Shown here in pieces: positions 17,747 to 24,479 of a DNA stretch of 24,479 bases. This DNA comes from CAZTME01 sp964614795 (GTDB lineage: Bacteria; Patescibacteriota; Microgenomatia; UBA1400; PJMF01), in the NCBI GenBank assembly GCA_964614795.1, contig CAZTME010000007.1:1-24479 (forward strand), written 5' to 3'. The notes under the pieces are model-generated. The model was not told the origin of the DNA and made no database searches. It worked only from the letters and a program-made list of their open reading frames with translations. The number at the start of each line of letters is the position of its first letter. The stretch's first letter is position 1. Both the position numbers and the translations under genes were made by a program.

Positions 17747-18019
17747 GTGATTTTATGTGATCATACATTTACGTTTAAGTTTTCTTCTCTAATTAACTCG
17801 CTTTCAAAATCTACACTTTCTTTTAGGCCATGTTCTTATGGCGATTCTAATCTAATGTTTCTAGCCGAAGAACTTCAGCCAAAAAAAATTGCATTTGATG
17901 AAGACGCGAAAAATGAAGGATTAGACATTCTCCTTAATAAAAGTCAATTTTTCAGCTTAAAAATTGCAAATACCAAGCAAGTAGTTCTTCTCCCCAAATC
18001 AAAGTTAAAAATAAACTAA
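17747..18019 (+). CDS. Uncertain small ORF, opposite strand in the pilD downstream gap
   Basis: A 90-residue frame from a GTG, with an internal ATG giving about 55 residues (MFLAEELQPKKIAFDEDAKN onward). The second half has codons that look coding. Against it: it overlaps the end of pilD by 68 bases tail to tail, has no ribosome binding site, and includes a copy of the pilin-gap repeat (17826-17839). It may be a gene remnant or a chance frame. No family recognised. Confidence 0.22.
   Translation: MILCDHTFTFKFSSLINSLSKSTLSFRPCSYGDSNLMFLAEELQPKKIAFDEDAKNEGLDILLNKSQFFSLKIANTKQVVLLPKSKLKIN
17826..17839. repeat. Copy of the pilin-gap repeat
   Basis: GGCCATGTTCTTAT, whose reverse complement is ATAAGAACATGGCC, shares 12 bases (ATAAGAACATGR) with the left arms at 16078-16091 and 18796-18809. 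It stands in the gap between pilD and the PKD-protein gene, in the opposite orientation to the other two. Confidence 0.4.
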
Positions 18020-18770
18020 TAATCATGAATGGGCCAAAGGGAATTTTTTGACCAAGTTGAGCTTTACCGGCCAGAAGTAAAACCGTGCCCACTATGCCTC
18101 CCAAAGCGAAAGCTAGAAAAAACCAAACGGTTGCTCTTGGCCAACCAACCAACAAAATCATAGGCACCGCTAAGTAAACATCACCTAAACCCATAGCTCT
18201 GCCTTTAAAACCAACATGCAATAACCAAAAAAAGCTGGCGCCTAATCCGGATGCAATTAACGCAGTAATAAGATCGTCAACTTGCATAATACCGGAAAAA
18301 GTTAAAGAAAATCTATAAATGACCGCCAAAAGAGTGAGAATTTGCAAACTCCACACAGAAATTGTCAAAGACAACAAATCTTCCACCAAAATGTAAATAC
18401 AAATACTGCCAATGAACAACCAAAATAAAGGTTGAATAATCACAAAAGGTTCTTGCGAAAGGTGAAAAAAGAAGAATCCCAAAAACCACCACCATACAAA
18501 AAGACTACCAAATAAAAACTCGACCACCAAATGAGCCTTAGCAATTGGCTTTTTACAACAGCGACTCTTACCCTTAAGCATTAAATAGGAAAAAATGGGA
18601 ATGTTGTCGTACCACGCAATCGTTTTATTACAGTTATCACAGTGAGATCTGCCTTTGACCCAAGACTCACCTTTTTCTTGACGGTAAATGACTACATTTA
18701 AAAAACTGCCAATGGACGCTCCCATCATAAACCAAAAAATTGCAGTAAGCAGTGAATAAAAGATTTCCAT
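17952..18770 (-). CDS. pilD: Prepilin peptidase / N-methyltransferase PilD
   Basis: 272 residues, about eight hydrophobic segments, the usual size for bifunctional prepilin peptidases. It cleaves type IV prepilin leaders at the inner membrane and methylates the new N-terminus. The N-terminal domain begins ASIGSFLNVVIYR and carries the Cys-containing cytoplasmic loop (HCDNCN at 43-48, DNIPIFSYL, then KSRCCKKPIA at 68-77). Catalytic aspartates are Asp131 (ILVEDLLSL) and Asp197 in the GxGD motif (MGLGDVYLA). Two oddities: the third zinc-binding Cys of the usual CxxC pair is Ser69 with a Cys at 71 beside Cys72, and the first aspartate is followed by SLTIS instead of the common IPD. It ends at TGA. 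Five prepilins in this window are its expected substrates. Confidence 0.93.
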   Translation of the reverse strand: MEIFYSLLTAIFWFMMGASIGSFLNVVIYRQEKGESWVKGRSHCDNCNKTIAWYDNIPIFSYLMLKGKSRCCKKPIAKAHLVVEFLFGSLFVWWWFLGFFFFHLSQEPFVIIQPLFWLFIGSICIYILVEDLLSLTISVWSLQILTLLAVIYRFSLTFSGIMQVDDLITALIASGLGASFFWLLHVGFKGRAMGLGDVYLAVPMILLVGWPRATVWFFLAFALGGIVGTVLLLAGKAQLGQKIPFGPFMIISLFLTLIWGEELLAWYLQFLS

Positions 18771-18787
18771 ATATCAACTTAATTGAG

Positions 18788-18840
18788 TTGTCGCGCAATA
18801 AGAACATGACCAAAAAAACCGTGCTGTTATTGCGCGACAA
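18788..18840. repeat. Palindromic pilin-gap repeat with perfect 14-base arms
   Basis: TTGTCGCGCAATAA (18788-18801) and TTATTGCGCGACAA (18827-18840) are exact reverse complements around a 25-base loop. Pairing continues imperfectly inwards to about 21 positions. The inner left arm contains CAATAAGAACATGA, also found at 16078-16091. It lies about 20 bases upstream of the pilD start and about 120 bases beyond the glycosyltransferase stop. It could end or attenuate transcription or bind a protein. A T-run lies in the loop, not after the stem, so a classic terminator is unlikely. Confidence 0.65.
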
Positions 18841-18960
18841 GTCTAATATAACAGAGTCATCTCAAAAAAACATAATAGACTTGAAAATGATCTATAAACT
18901 AGAAATTATTCTTTTTTTGCTGGTTGTATGAAAAGTAATAAAGTTAGAAAAGTGGTATTT

Positions 18961-20793
18961 TTACTTAAACATTTCCAGCATACGTTCAAGTTGTTCCGGA
19001 TCTAACTCCACCTCAATTTCTCCCGACTGCGTTGCTTGTCTCTCCAATAAATTAATTGTCATATCCACATTACGCTGATAAAGCTTATCATTAGGTGCAT
19101 AACTTTCGGCCTGAGCAAAATACTTCAACGCCGTTTCAAAATCTTTGGTTCCAAAATACAATACACCAAGTTGGTTGAGAGTCATGGAGTGACTGGGCAT
19201 AATTTCCAAAACTTTATGTAGTTCTGGAATGGCTAATTCCGGTTTGCCCAAAATAATCAAGTTAATAGCATAATTATATTGCGCTCTGGGATTGTCTGGA
19301 TATAGTTGCCTGGCTTCATCCCAAAGTGCTAAGGGATGTTGCCAAATAATGTTGCGATTGAAGGTTAAGAAAGCCAAAAAAATTAAAATGAACACCGGCA
19401 CAATCGCAAAAACTTTTTTTACTTGATATTTTTGCGCTACCAATATTACTGCTCCTGAAACAGCCAAAGTCATGCCAATAATTGGTAAGTACAAACGATG
19501 CTCATTAAAGGCGTCGGCAATGGGTAAAAACGAACTTTCCACCAACATAGTAATCAAGTACCAACCCAAACCGAAAACGATGAGCGTTTGGCGTTTTACC
19601 CATGCATAAACACTCAAAATCACTAAAATTAAATAAATAAATGCCCCAATTATCACTCTGGCATTAGGCGACTCTATTATTGGTGGATAATGGTCTATGG
19701 TTTGATTAATTGGAGCGATTAATAAACCCAAGTAGGCCGGCGTGAGAGCAAATTGAGTGAGGCCGTAAGTATAGGGAGTGAAAACTGCTCTATCAACTCT
19801 GGTGGATAGTTGTCGCATGCCATCCGTTTGAAAATGTTGAGAGACTACAAAAATTTCATAAACAACCAATAAAGACAACGCTACAATAGGTAATAAAAGA
19901 ATAAAAACCGGTTTAAAATTGAGTTTTTTTAACCAGAAGAAAAATGGTGAAAAAAGTAAAACCGCCAAGAAAAGAATAATCGGTAAAACTGCGGTATTTT
20001 GTTTGGAATAAAGAGCGAGAAATCCGGTAATAATGATTGATATCACCAACAATAATGAAATTGCGAATTTGCCAATCGATCTAAATAATTTTTTTAATAA
20101 TCGAAGAAATTTTCTCAAATATTCAAATGGCTGATTACTTGTCACTTTACTTTTTATATTTAGCGCCTGATTATTATTTTTTTCTTTTGCCAAATCTTCA
20201 TCATTTTTGTTGTGGGGCAGGGTAGGGTAGTTTTTTATTTGCTTGGCAAGCAAGTGTAAAAATAGCACCACTGCTAATAAAAAAAACATGCCGGCCATAG
20301 AAGCCATGCGCTGAATGAGGTAAGTCACCGCTTGAGTTTGCACGGGATGCAAAGCAAATACTCCAGCCACAAAAAAAGCCAAGTAGGGTAGGGGAGGGAA
20401 AAAAGTTTTTTTGCCTTTTTGGGTTAATTGAGCTTGCTGTGTAAGAAAGAGTTGAGAGACTTGTAAGGTTAAAATATAAACAAAAGCAGTGGCGAGCAAA
20501 TGAATAAAAATATTTACCGAATGCACAAACCAGAGTGGGTGTTCCGGCCAAATTTTGAATTGAGCATAAAAGGAGAGCATGGGGAGGGAGCGCAAGCGAT
20601 ACGCCACCATTTTGTCAAAGGCTTCATTGGCAGGTAAATTGTTTATCACTTCTTTTGTATAAAATAAGTGCAAAGAATCATCAAATTGATAAGGAACGTT
20701 TAAACTGTTCCAATAAGTGAACAGGGTGATGATTAGTAAAATTAAAAGTGGCCAGTGCCTCCGGCACTGGCCACCAAATAGCCGTTTAAACAT
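18961..20793 (-). CDS. TMTC-like GT-C glycosyltransferase with TPR repeats
   Basis: 610 residues: about ten to twelve membrane segments, then a soluble C-terminal TPR region (about 510-595, e.g. NPRAQYNYAINLIILGKPELA). The first exterior loop has YQFDDS with Asp38-Asp39, the metal/lipid-sugar acidic motif of GT-C enzymes. FALHPVQTQAVTYLIQRM (147-164) and SKQNTAVLP (263-271) match hallmark regions of TMTC-type O-mannosyltransferases (usual form AVHPVHTEAV...GR). A Lys/Asn-rich insert lies around 185-235. GT-C enzymes transfer sugars from lipid carriers on the outer face of the membrane. Following the pilin by 9 bases, it is a candidate pilin glycosyltransferase (inference). No ribosome binding site precedes the ATG, and a terminator-like hairpin lies in codons 7-15. 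Confidence 0.82.
   Translation of the reverse strand: MFKRLFGGQCRRHWPLLILLIITLFTYWNSLNVPYQFDDSLHLFYTKEVINNLPANEAFDKMVAYRLRSLPMLSFYAQFKIWPEHPLWFVHSVNIFIHLLATAFVYILTLQVSQLFLTQQAQLTQKGKKTFFPPLPYLAFFVAGVFALHPVQTQAVTYLIQRMASMAGMFFLLAVVLFLHLLAKQIKNYPTLPHNKNDEDLAKEKNNNQALNIKSKVTSNQPFEYLRKFLRLLKKLFRSIGKFAISLLLVISIIITGFLALYSKQNTAVLPIILFLAVLLFSPFFFWLKKLNFKPVFILLLPIVALSLLVVYEIFVVSQHFQTDGMRQLSTRVDRAVFTPYTYGLTQFALTPAYLGLLIAPINQTIDHYPPIIESPNARVIIGAFIYLILVILSVYAWVKRQTLIVFGLGWYLITMLVESSFLPIADAFNEHRLYLPIIGMTLAVSGAVILVAQKYQVKKVFAIVPVFILIFLAFLTFNRNIIWQHPLALWDEARQLYPDNPRAQYNYAINLIILGKPELAIPELHKVLEIMPSHSMTLNQLGVLYFGTKDFETALKYFAQAESYAPNDKLYQRNVDMTINLLERQATQSGEIEVELDPEQLERMLEMFK
20738..20774 (-). terminator. Intrinsic terminator / attenuator after the pilin gene
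   Basis: On the minus strand, GTGGCCAGTGCC, loop GGA, GGCACTGGCCAC makes a perfect 12-base G+C-rich stem (20748-20774), followed at once by TTTTAATTTT (20738-20747). This is a textbook Rho-independent shape. It begins 29 bases after the pilin stop and lies inside the first codons of the glycosyltransferase frame. That frame has no later start before its first membrane helix, so the signal seems to be an overlapping attenuator that lets abundant pilin mRNA end here. Confidence 0.7.
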
Positions 20794-20802
20794 AGAGAAA
20801 TA

Positions 20803-21441
20803 CTATGGCAGGCAGATATAATAAGGACCAGTTCGGTCAGCCACATCCACACCTCCACACGCATCTTCTGTTGGAAAATCTGATGGTAAAGTACCACCTT
20901 CATCTTCACATCTTAATCTGGCTTCGTTGGTATAAGCCTTGGATTGTGGTAAAAAGCAAATATATAAACTAGTCGAACCAGTTTCGTCTGCTTTATAAGC
21001 ATAAAGACCTCTAGTGGTTCCCAACCCATCAATTCTAGAAGCAAACGCGGGTTTAATTTCATCCGTTCCAGAATCATCAGGACAATTACTATTAAAATCT
21101 TCACCGCTGGATAATTTGGCCAACACTGAACAATCATCTGTATCTACAAAAGAGTCATTATCTATGAGAGTCCAATCTAAAGCGGATGAAGCAACTGTCT
21201 TGTTTAAATCCCAAGGAAAATGACTTTGAAAGGCATTAAATCTGTCTATCGCATTATAAATTTGCTCTGCATCAGATCTGGTAGCAGTATCTCTCCCTCT
21301 GTTTATCTGCTCTAAAGGATTAATCGCCGAGAGCACCGCCACGGCCAAGATGCCCAAAATGGTAATCACAATGAGTAACTCAATCATGGTAAAACCTGCC
21401 AGTTTGCTGGCGGGCAAGGAAGCAGAAAATTTCTTAAACAT
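20803..21441 (-). CDS. Type IV pilin, probable major pilin
   Basis: 212 residues from the ATG at 21441, chosen because AAGGAG lies 6 bases upstream; a further ATG at 21447 abuts that site and is unlikely. The 16-residue leader MFKKFSASLPASKLAG is cleaved after Gly16, giving FTMIELLIVITILGILAVAV with Glu at mature position 5. Helix residues continue as SAINPLEQINRGRDTATRSDAEQIYNAI, typical of GspG/PilA-like pilins. The mature domain contains several Cys (DDCSV, NSNCPDD, YICFLP, LRCEDE, DACGG, YYICLP), enough for two or three disulfides including a C-terminal loop. It is the largest pilin here, sits right after pilC, has the best ribosome binding site in the window, and is followed by a terminator-like hairpin. 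All these signs point to the abundant subunit. Confidence 0.87.
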   Translation of the reverse strand: MFKKFSASLPASKLAGFTMIELLIVITILGILAVAVLSAINPLEQINRGRDTATRSDAEQIYNAIDRFNAFQSHFPWDLNKTVASSALDWTLIDNDSFVDTDDCSVLAKLSSGEDFNSNCPDDSGTDEIKPAFASRIDGLGTTRGLYAYKADETGSTSLYICFLPQSKAYTNEARLRCEDEGGTLPSDFPTEDACGGVDVADRTGPYYICLP

Positions 21442-21447
21442 ACACAT

Positions 21448-21453
21448 CTCCTT
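21448..21453 (-). promoter_or_regulatory. Strong ribosome binding site of the major pilin gene
   Basis: AAGGAG, 6 bases before the ATG at 21441. It is the clearest Shine-Dalgarno in the window and decides the pilin start over the ATG at 21447, which would have no spacing. Confidence 0.7.
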
Positions 21454-21548
21454 TTTTCATTAGTACCAAACTTCAGCCAAGATAAAAAATAATTTATCTC
21501 GCCTTATCCATATGGGTTAAAATCCACCTAAAGTTCACTATATTACAT

Positions 21549-22751
21549 TTAGAACTGGCTCGTCAAGTTGTAAATTGGCATGATCACCGCAACAACCATC
21601 AAACCCACGCCAATACCCAAAATAATCATAATCATAGGCTCAATAGCGGTGGTAATATTTTTAATGGCTTGTTCACTTTCAAGCTCAAAATAACTTGATA
21701 ACTTAAACAAAACTTCATCCAATTTACCTGTTTCTTCTCCAACTGCCGTCATTTGTTGTAAAATAGGCGGAAAATCTTGATACTTGGACAAAGCCTGTGA
21801 TAAAGGCACACCTTTTTCCACCATTGTCACACATTCGGCTAAAGCATTTTTATAAACAACATTGGGCACCGCATCTCTCACAATCTCCAAAGCCTGCAAT
21901 AAAGACACACCGGAAGTTAATAACATAGACAAGGTTCTGGCAAACTCGGTAAGGGTCACCTTGACAATCAAAGGTCCAAAAAGTGGCAATCGAAGTAGCC
22001 ACCTGTCCCACGTTTCTCGGCCGGTTTTAGTACTCACCCATTTGTAAAACACAAAACCCGCCAAACCCATCAAACCTAAAACCAACCACCAAAAGCTCGC
22101 CATAAAGTTGGAAATACCCATTAAAACTTGGGTCAAAAAAGGTAATTCGGCACCAAAATCATCATACAAACTCATCATTTTGGGAATAACAAAAGCCATC
22201 ATCACAAACGCCACACCAATCATGGTAATAATTACAATCACCGGATAAATTAAAGCCCCGATCGTTTTACCACGAAAAGCCTTACTTTTTTCCATATTGT
22301 CCGCCAAACGCAACAAAACAGTATCCATCACACCACCCAGCTCACCGGCTTTAACCAACTGAATATACATTTTGCCAAATTGCTTGGGATGTTTGGCAAG
22401 AGCATCACTGAAAGTACTTCCTCCTTCAATATCTTGAAGAATGGTTGTAACTAACCGACTCATTTCACCACTACTTTGCTGGGAAAGAATGTGCAAAGCA
22501 TTGGCTAAAGGCAGACCGGCGGAAATCATGGTGGAAAGTTGACGAGTAAAATTCACCACCTCGCCAAATTTGACACCAAAAAGGGCTCGTTGCAAATCAT
22601 CCAACGCACTTTGATTTACCGGCTTAACGCTGACTACAAACAACTTGCGCTCACGCAGTTCCGCAGCCGCACCTTTTTCCGATTTCGCCTCAATCCGACC
22701 TTTAACAGTTTGACCTTGAGGACTTTTGGCGGTGTAGCTAAAAATTGGCAT
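21549..22751 (-). CDS. pilC: Type IV pilus inner-membrane platform protein PilC
   Basis: 400 residues, the normal length for PilC/GspF. It is the inner-membrane platform on which PilB and PilT act to extend and retract the fibre. It begins MPIFSYTAKSPQGQTVKGRI, the usual start. Two T2SSF domains are visible: the first around residues 70-195 (FTRQLSTMISAGLPLANALH), the second around 270-390 (FARTLSMLLTSGVSLLQALE), each followed by membrane helices. Three hydrophobic segments lie near 170-195, 215-235 and 370-395. The motifs GELGGVMDTVL and GEETGKLDEVL are conserved in both halves. It starts 27 bases after pilT, so it belongs to the pilB-pilT-pilC transcript. The ATG at 22751 lacks an obvious ribosome binding site. 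Confidence 0.95.
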   Translation of the reverse strand: MPIFSYTAKSPQGQTVKGRIEAKSEKGAAAELRERKLFVVSVKPVNQSALDDLQRALFGVKFGEVVNFTRQLSTMISAGLPLANALHILSQQSSGEMSRLVTTILQDIEGGSTFSDALAKHPKQFGKMYIQLVKAGELGGVMDTVLLRLADNMEKSKAFRGKTIGALIYPVIVIITMIGVAFVMMAFVIPKMMSLYDDFGAELPFLTQVLMGISNFMASFWWLVLGLMGLAGFVFYKWVSTKTGRETWDRWLLRLPLFGPLIVKVTLTEFARTLSMLLTSGVSLLQALEIVRDAVPNVVYKNALAECVTMVEKGVPLSQALSKYQDFPPILQQMTAVGEETGKLDEVLFKLSSYFELESEQAIKNITTAIEPMIMIILGIGVGLMVVAVIMPIYNLTSQF

Positions 22752-22778
22752 ATGTGATGTCTCAGTATGACATAAAAA

Positions 22779-23837
22779 CTAAGCTTTGCCTAGCAATCTG
22801 TCCAATTCTTTTGGTCTGAAGGCCTGATTTTGCGCCTCCTCGGTTGTAATTACTCCTTGCTGAATTAGTTGAGTTAAATGAGATTCGAACAACATCATAC
22901 CGGCTCCCGCATTAGTCTGAATGACCGTATCCAATTGGTGAGTTTTTCCTTCACGAATGAGATTTTTCACGGCACTATTGGCAATCATAATTTCAAAGCC
23001 GGCCACCCGCCCACCAGCCCGAGCTCTAAGCAACCGTTGTGAAGCCACCACTTTCACCGTTGCCGCCAACTGCTGACGAATTTGTCCCTGCTGGTGGGCG
23101 GGGAAAACATCCACAATACGATCAATTGTTTCCGCCGCCGTGGAAGTATGCAAAGTGGCAAAAACCAAGTGACCGGTTTCCGCAATGGTTAAGGCAGAAG
23201 CAATTGTTTCATAATCACGCATTTCACCAATAAGGACAACATCCGGATCTTCACGCAAAACCGAGCGCAAAGCGATCTCCCAACTATTGGTATCATTATT
23301 CAACTCACGTTGAGAAATCATACTTTTCTTTGGTGAATACACAAACTCAATAGGATCTTCAATAGTGATAATATGTTCCGCGCGAGTCACATTAATCAAT
23401 TCAATTAACGAAGCCAAAGTGGTCGATTTCCCCTCTCCGGTTGGTCCGGTAATCAACACTAATCCTTGAGGAAAATTTGCAAATTCCTTAAGAATCAAGG
23501 GCAGTTGCAACTCTTCAACAGATTGAATTTCCACAGGAATCAAACGCATGGCCGCACCTAAAGTGCCTTTATTGGTGTAAACGTTAATTCTAAATCTACC
23601 CTTGTCTTGATAAGAATAGCCAAAATCCAGCTCTTTATTAACGCGAATGTAATCTTTTTGTTCTTGTGTGAGTAAAGGAAAAATTAATTGTTCGGCAAAC
23701 TCTTTTGTTAATGGAGGAGAGCTATCAATCACTCGTAGATCACCATGAACACGTAAAGTTGGCGGCGAACCCACAACCAAGTGAATGTCCGAACCTTTGG
23801 CATTAACCAAAGTTTCCATTAAATCAAAAATTGTCAT
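22779..23837 (-). CDS. pilT: Pilus retraction ATPase PilT
   Basis: 352 residues from the ATG at 23837. The open frame extends to a TTG at 23864, but the inner ATG has AAAGGA just before it and gives the family's normal N-terminus (MTIFDLMETLVNAKGSDIHL, with the xSDIHL motif). In this numbering: Walker A GPTGEGKST (131-139; Glu where most have Ser), Asp box (TIEDPIEFVY), Walker B with DPDVVLIGEMRD (197-208), His box TGHLVFATLHT, and the PilT-specific AVKNLIREGKTHQL (289-302), which separates PilT from PilB. PilT is the cytoplasmic hexameric ATPase that disassembles the pilus, driving twitching or DNA uptake. It follows pilB by 33 bases. Confidence 0.95.
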   Translation of the reverse strand: MTIFDLMETLVNAKGSDIHLVVGSPPTLRVHGDLRVIDSSPPLTKEFAEQLIFPLLTQEQKDYIRVNKELDFGYSYQDKGRFRINVYTNKGTLGAAMRLIPVEIQSVEELQLPLILKEFANFPQGLVLITGPTGEGKSTTLASLIELINVTRAEHIITIEDPIEFVYSPKKSMISQRELNNDTNSWEIALRSVLREDPDVVLIGEMRDYETIASALTIAETGHLVFATLHTSTAAETIDRIVDVFPAHQQGQIRQQLAATVKVVASQRLLRARAGGRVAGFEIMIANSAVKNLIREGKTHQLDTVIQTNAGAGMMLFESHLTQLIQQGVITTEEAQNQAFRPKELDRLLGKA

Positions 23838-23870
23838 ACTTCCTTTCATTGTCTTTGGTTGCAAAACACA

Positions 23871-24479
23871 CTAAATTTGTGCTACTCGCAACACTTCTTC
23901 TATTGTGGTTAAACCTTCTAAAACTTTCAAGTAGCCATCCTGCTTCATTAAAAGCATGCCGTCCTTAATTGCCGCTTTTTCCATTTCACTGGCCGGCTGG
24001 CGTGTTAACACCATTTGAGAAATTGTTTCGCTCATCTTCATCACTTCAAAAATCGCGATTCTCCCTTTGTATTCCGGCTCGGTTGGCGGTCTGTTTTTGC
24101 TGGGACGAGTTAGTTTTATTTGTTCCGGCGTGATCCCTTTTTGTCTGCACCACATATCCAATTTATCACCCAAAACCGATTTCATGTCTTCAATTACTGC
24201 CGGTTCCGGTACGTATTCTTCTTTATAATCTTTGTGAATTAAACGCATCACACGTTGACCCATGACTAAAGTCATGGATGAAGCCAACAAAAAAGGCTCC
24301 GCACCCATATCCATGAGTCTTGGAATTGCGCCCGCCGCTGAAGAAGTGTGCAAAGTGGAAAACACCAAGTGTCCGGTCAAAGAAGCCTGAATAGCCAACT
24401 CCGCCGTTTCACTGTCGCGAATTTCTCCCACCATGATGATGTTGGGATCTTGACGCAAAAATGAACGCAAACCGGAAGC
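23871..24479 (-). CDS. pilB: Pilus extension ATPase PilB, C-terminal part (5' end outside window)
   Basis: The frame is open to the window edge, so only the last 202 residues are seen. The visible part starts ASGLRSFLRQDPN and continues with Walker B IIMVGEIRDSETAELA and the His box TGHLVFSTLHTSSAAGAIPRL, then MGAEPFLLASS, all standard for PilB/GspE secretion ATPases. The C-terminus has YKGRIAIFEVM, the usual region after the zinc motif. The tetracysteine CxxC...CxxC of many PilB/GspE proteins is missing: RLIHKDYKEEY and PPTEPEYKGR stand where Cys pairs are expected, and the only Cys (DMWCRQ) is between them. PilB powers pilus assembly from the cytoplasm on PilC. Walker A lies outside the window. 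Confidence 0.95.
   Translation of the reverse strand, partial: ASGLRSFLRQDPNIIMVGEIRDSETAELAIQASLTGHLVFSTLHTSSAAGAIPRLMDMGAEPFLLASSMTLVMGQRVMRLIHKDYKEEYVPEPAVIEDMKSVLGDKLDMWCRQKGITPEQIKLTRPSKNRPPTEPEYKGRIAIFEVMKMSETISQMVLTRQPASEMEKAAIKDGMLLMKQDGYLKVLEGLTTIEEVLRVAQI

Noticed and set aside
17875..17928. 17-codon minus-strand frame preceded by AAGGAG
   Set aside because: The ribosome site touches the ATG with one base or less of spacing, the peptide is too short to judge, and a chance match is likely.
17952..17954. TGA read as glycine (recoded genetic code of some Patescibacteria)
   Set aside because: The only TGA in a gene context ends pilD at the expected length, and other genes have TAA or TAG stops with no internal TGA.
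20201..20551. 116-residue frame overlapping the glycosyltransferase gene
   Set aside because: A shadow frame inside a well-supported coding region, with composition explained by the membrane protein on the same strand.
21479..21498. AT-only 7-base inverted repeat in the leader of the major pilin gene as a regulatory structure
   Set aside because: AGATAAA/TTTATCT is weak and common in AT-rich DNA; no evidence beyond its position.

Overview
The window carries a type IV pilus (T4P) locus on two convergent gene blocks. The likely source is a Candidate Phyla Radiation (Patescibacteria) bacterium. Supporting signs are the low G+C, the compact T4P gene set with several minor pilins of different types, very large exported Cys-rich proteins ending in a module I associate with that group, and small genes with weak or missing Shine-Dalgarno sites. 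Genes read sensibly with the standard bacterial code; pilD ends at a TGA that behaves as a stop. No rRNA, tRNA, CRISPR array or complete insertion sequence was seen.

Plus-strand block (1-14052): the 3' part of an SH3b-domain exported protein with a Pro/Thr-rich repeat stalk; a small one-helix membrane protein; a 1691-residue exported Cys-rich protein; a one-helix protein with a propeller-like exterior; a small exported His/Cys-containing protein; a second giant exported Cys-rich protein (1306 residues); and, 8 bases after it, a minor pilin. The two giants share a homologous C-terminal module of roughly 320-390 residues that ends in the same residues, YQER. The close linkage to a minor pilin suggests (inference) pilus-associated adhesins or tip proteins, analogous in position to PilY1 but not recognisably homologous to it.

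Minus-strand block (24479 down to 14622): pilB (3' part only), pilT, pilC, a probable major pilin with a strong ribosome binding site, a TMTC-like GT-C glycosyltransferase with TPR repeats, pilD, a PKD-domain membrane protein, and three minor pilins (GspG-like, GspH/FimT-like, PilV-like). PilB extends and PilT retracts the fibre, PilC is the inner-membrane platform, and PilD processes the five prepilins seen here. The glycosyltransferase is placed to modify the pilin.

The gaps between the minus-strand pilin genes (14.5-18.9 kb) hold a family of related short inverted repeats built on ATAA(C/G)AACAYGATT, the most regular being a palindrome with perfect 14-base arms at 18788-18840. A strong intrinsic-terminator-like hairpin sits inside the first codons of the glycosyltransferase gene, just after the pilin stop. 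It probably limits transcription downstream of the pilin. The 570-base gap between the convergent blocks contains a small unrecognised ORF and a stop-interrupted remnant.
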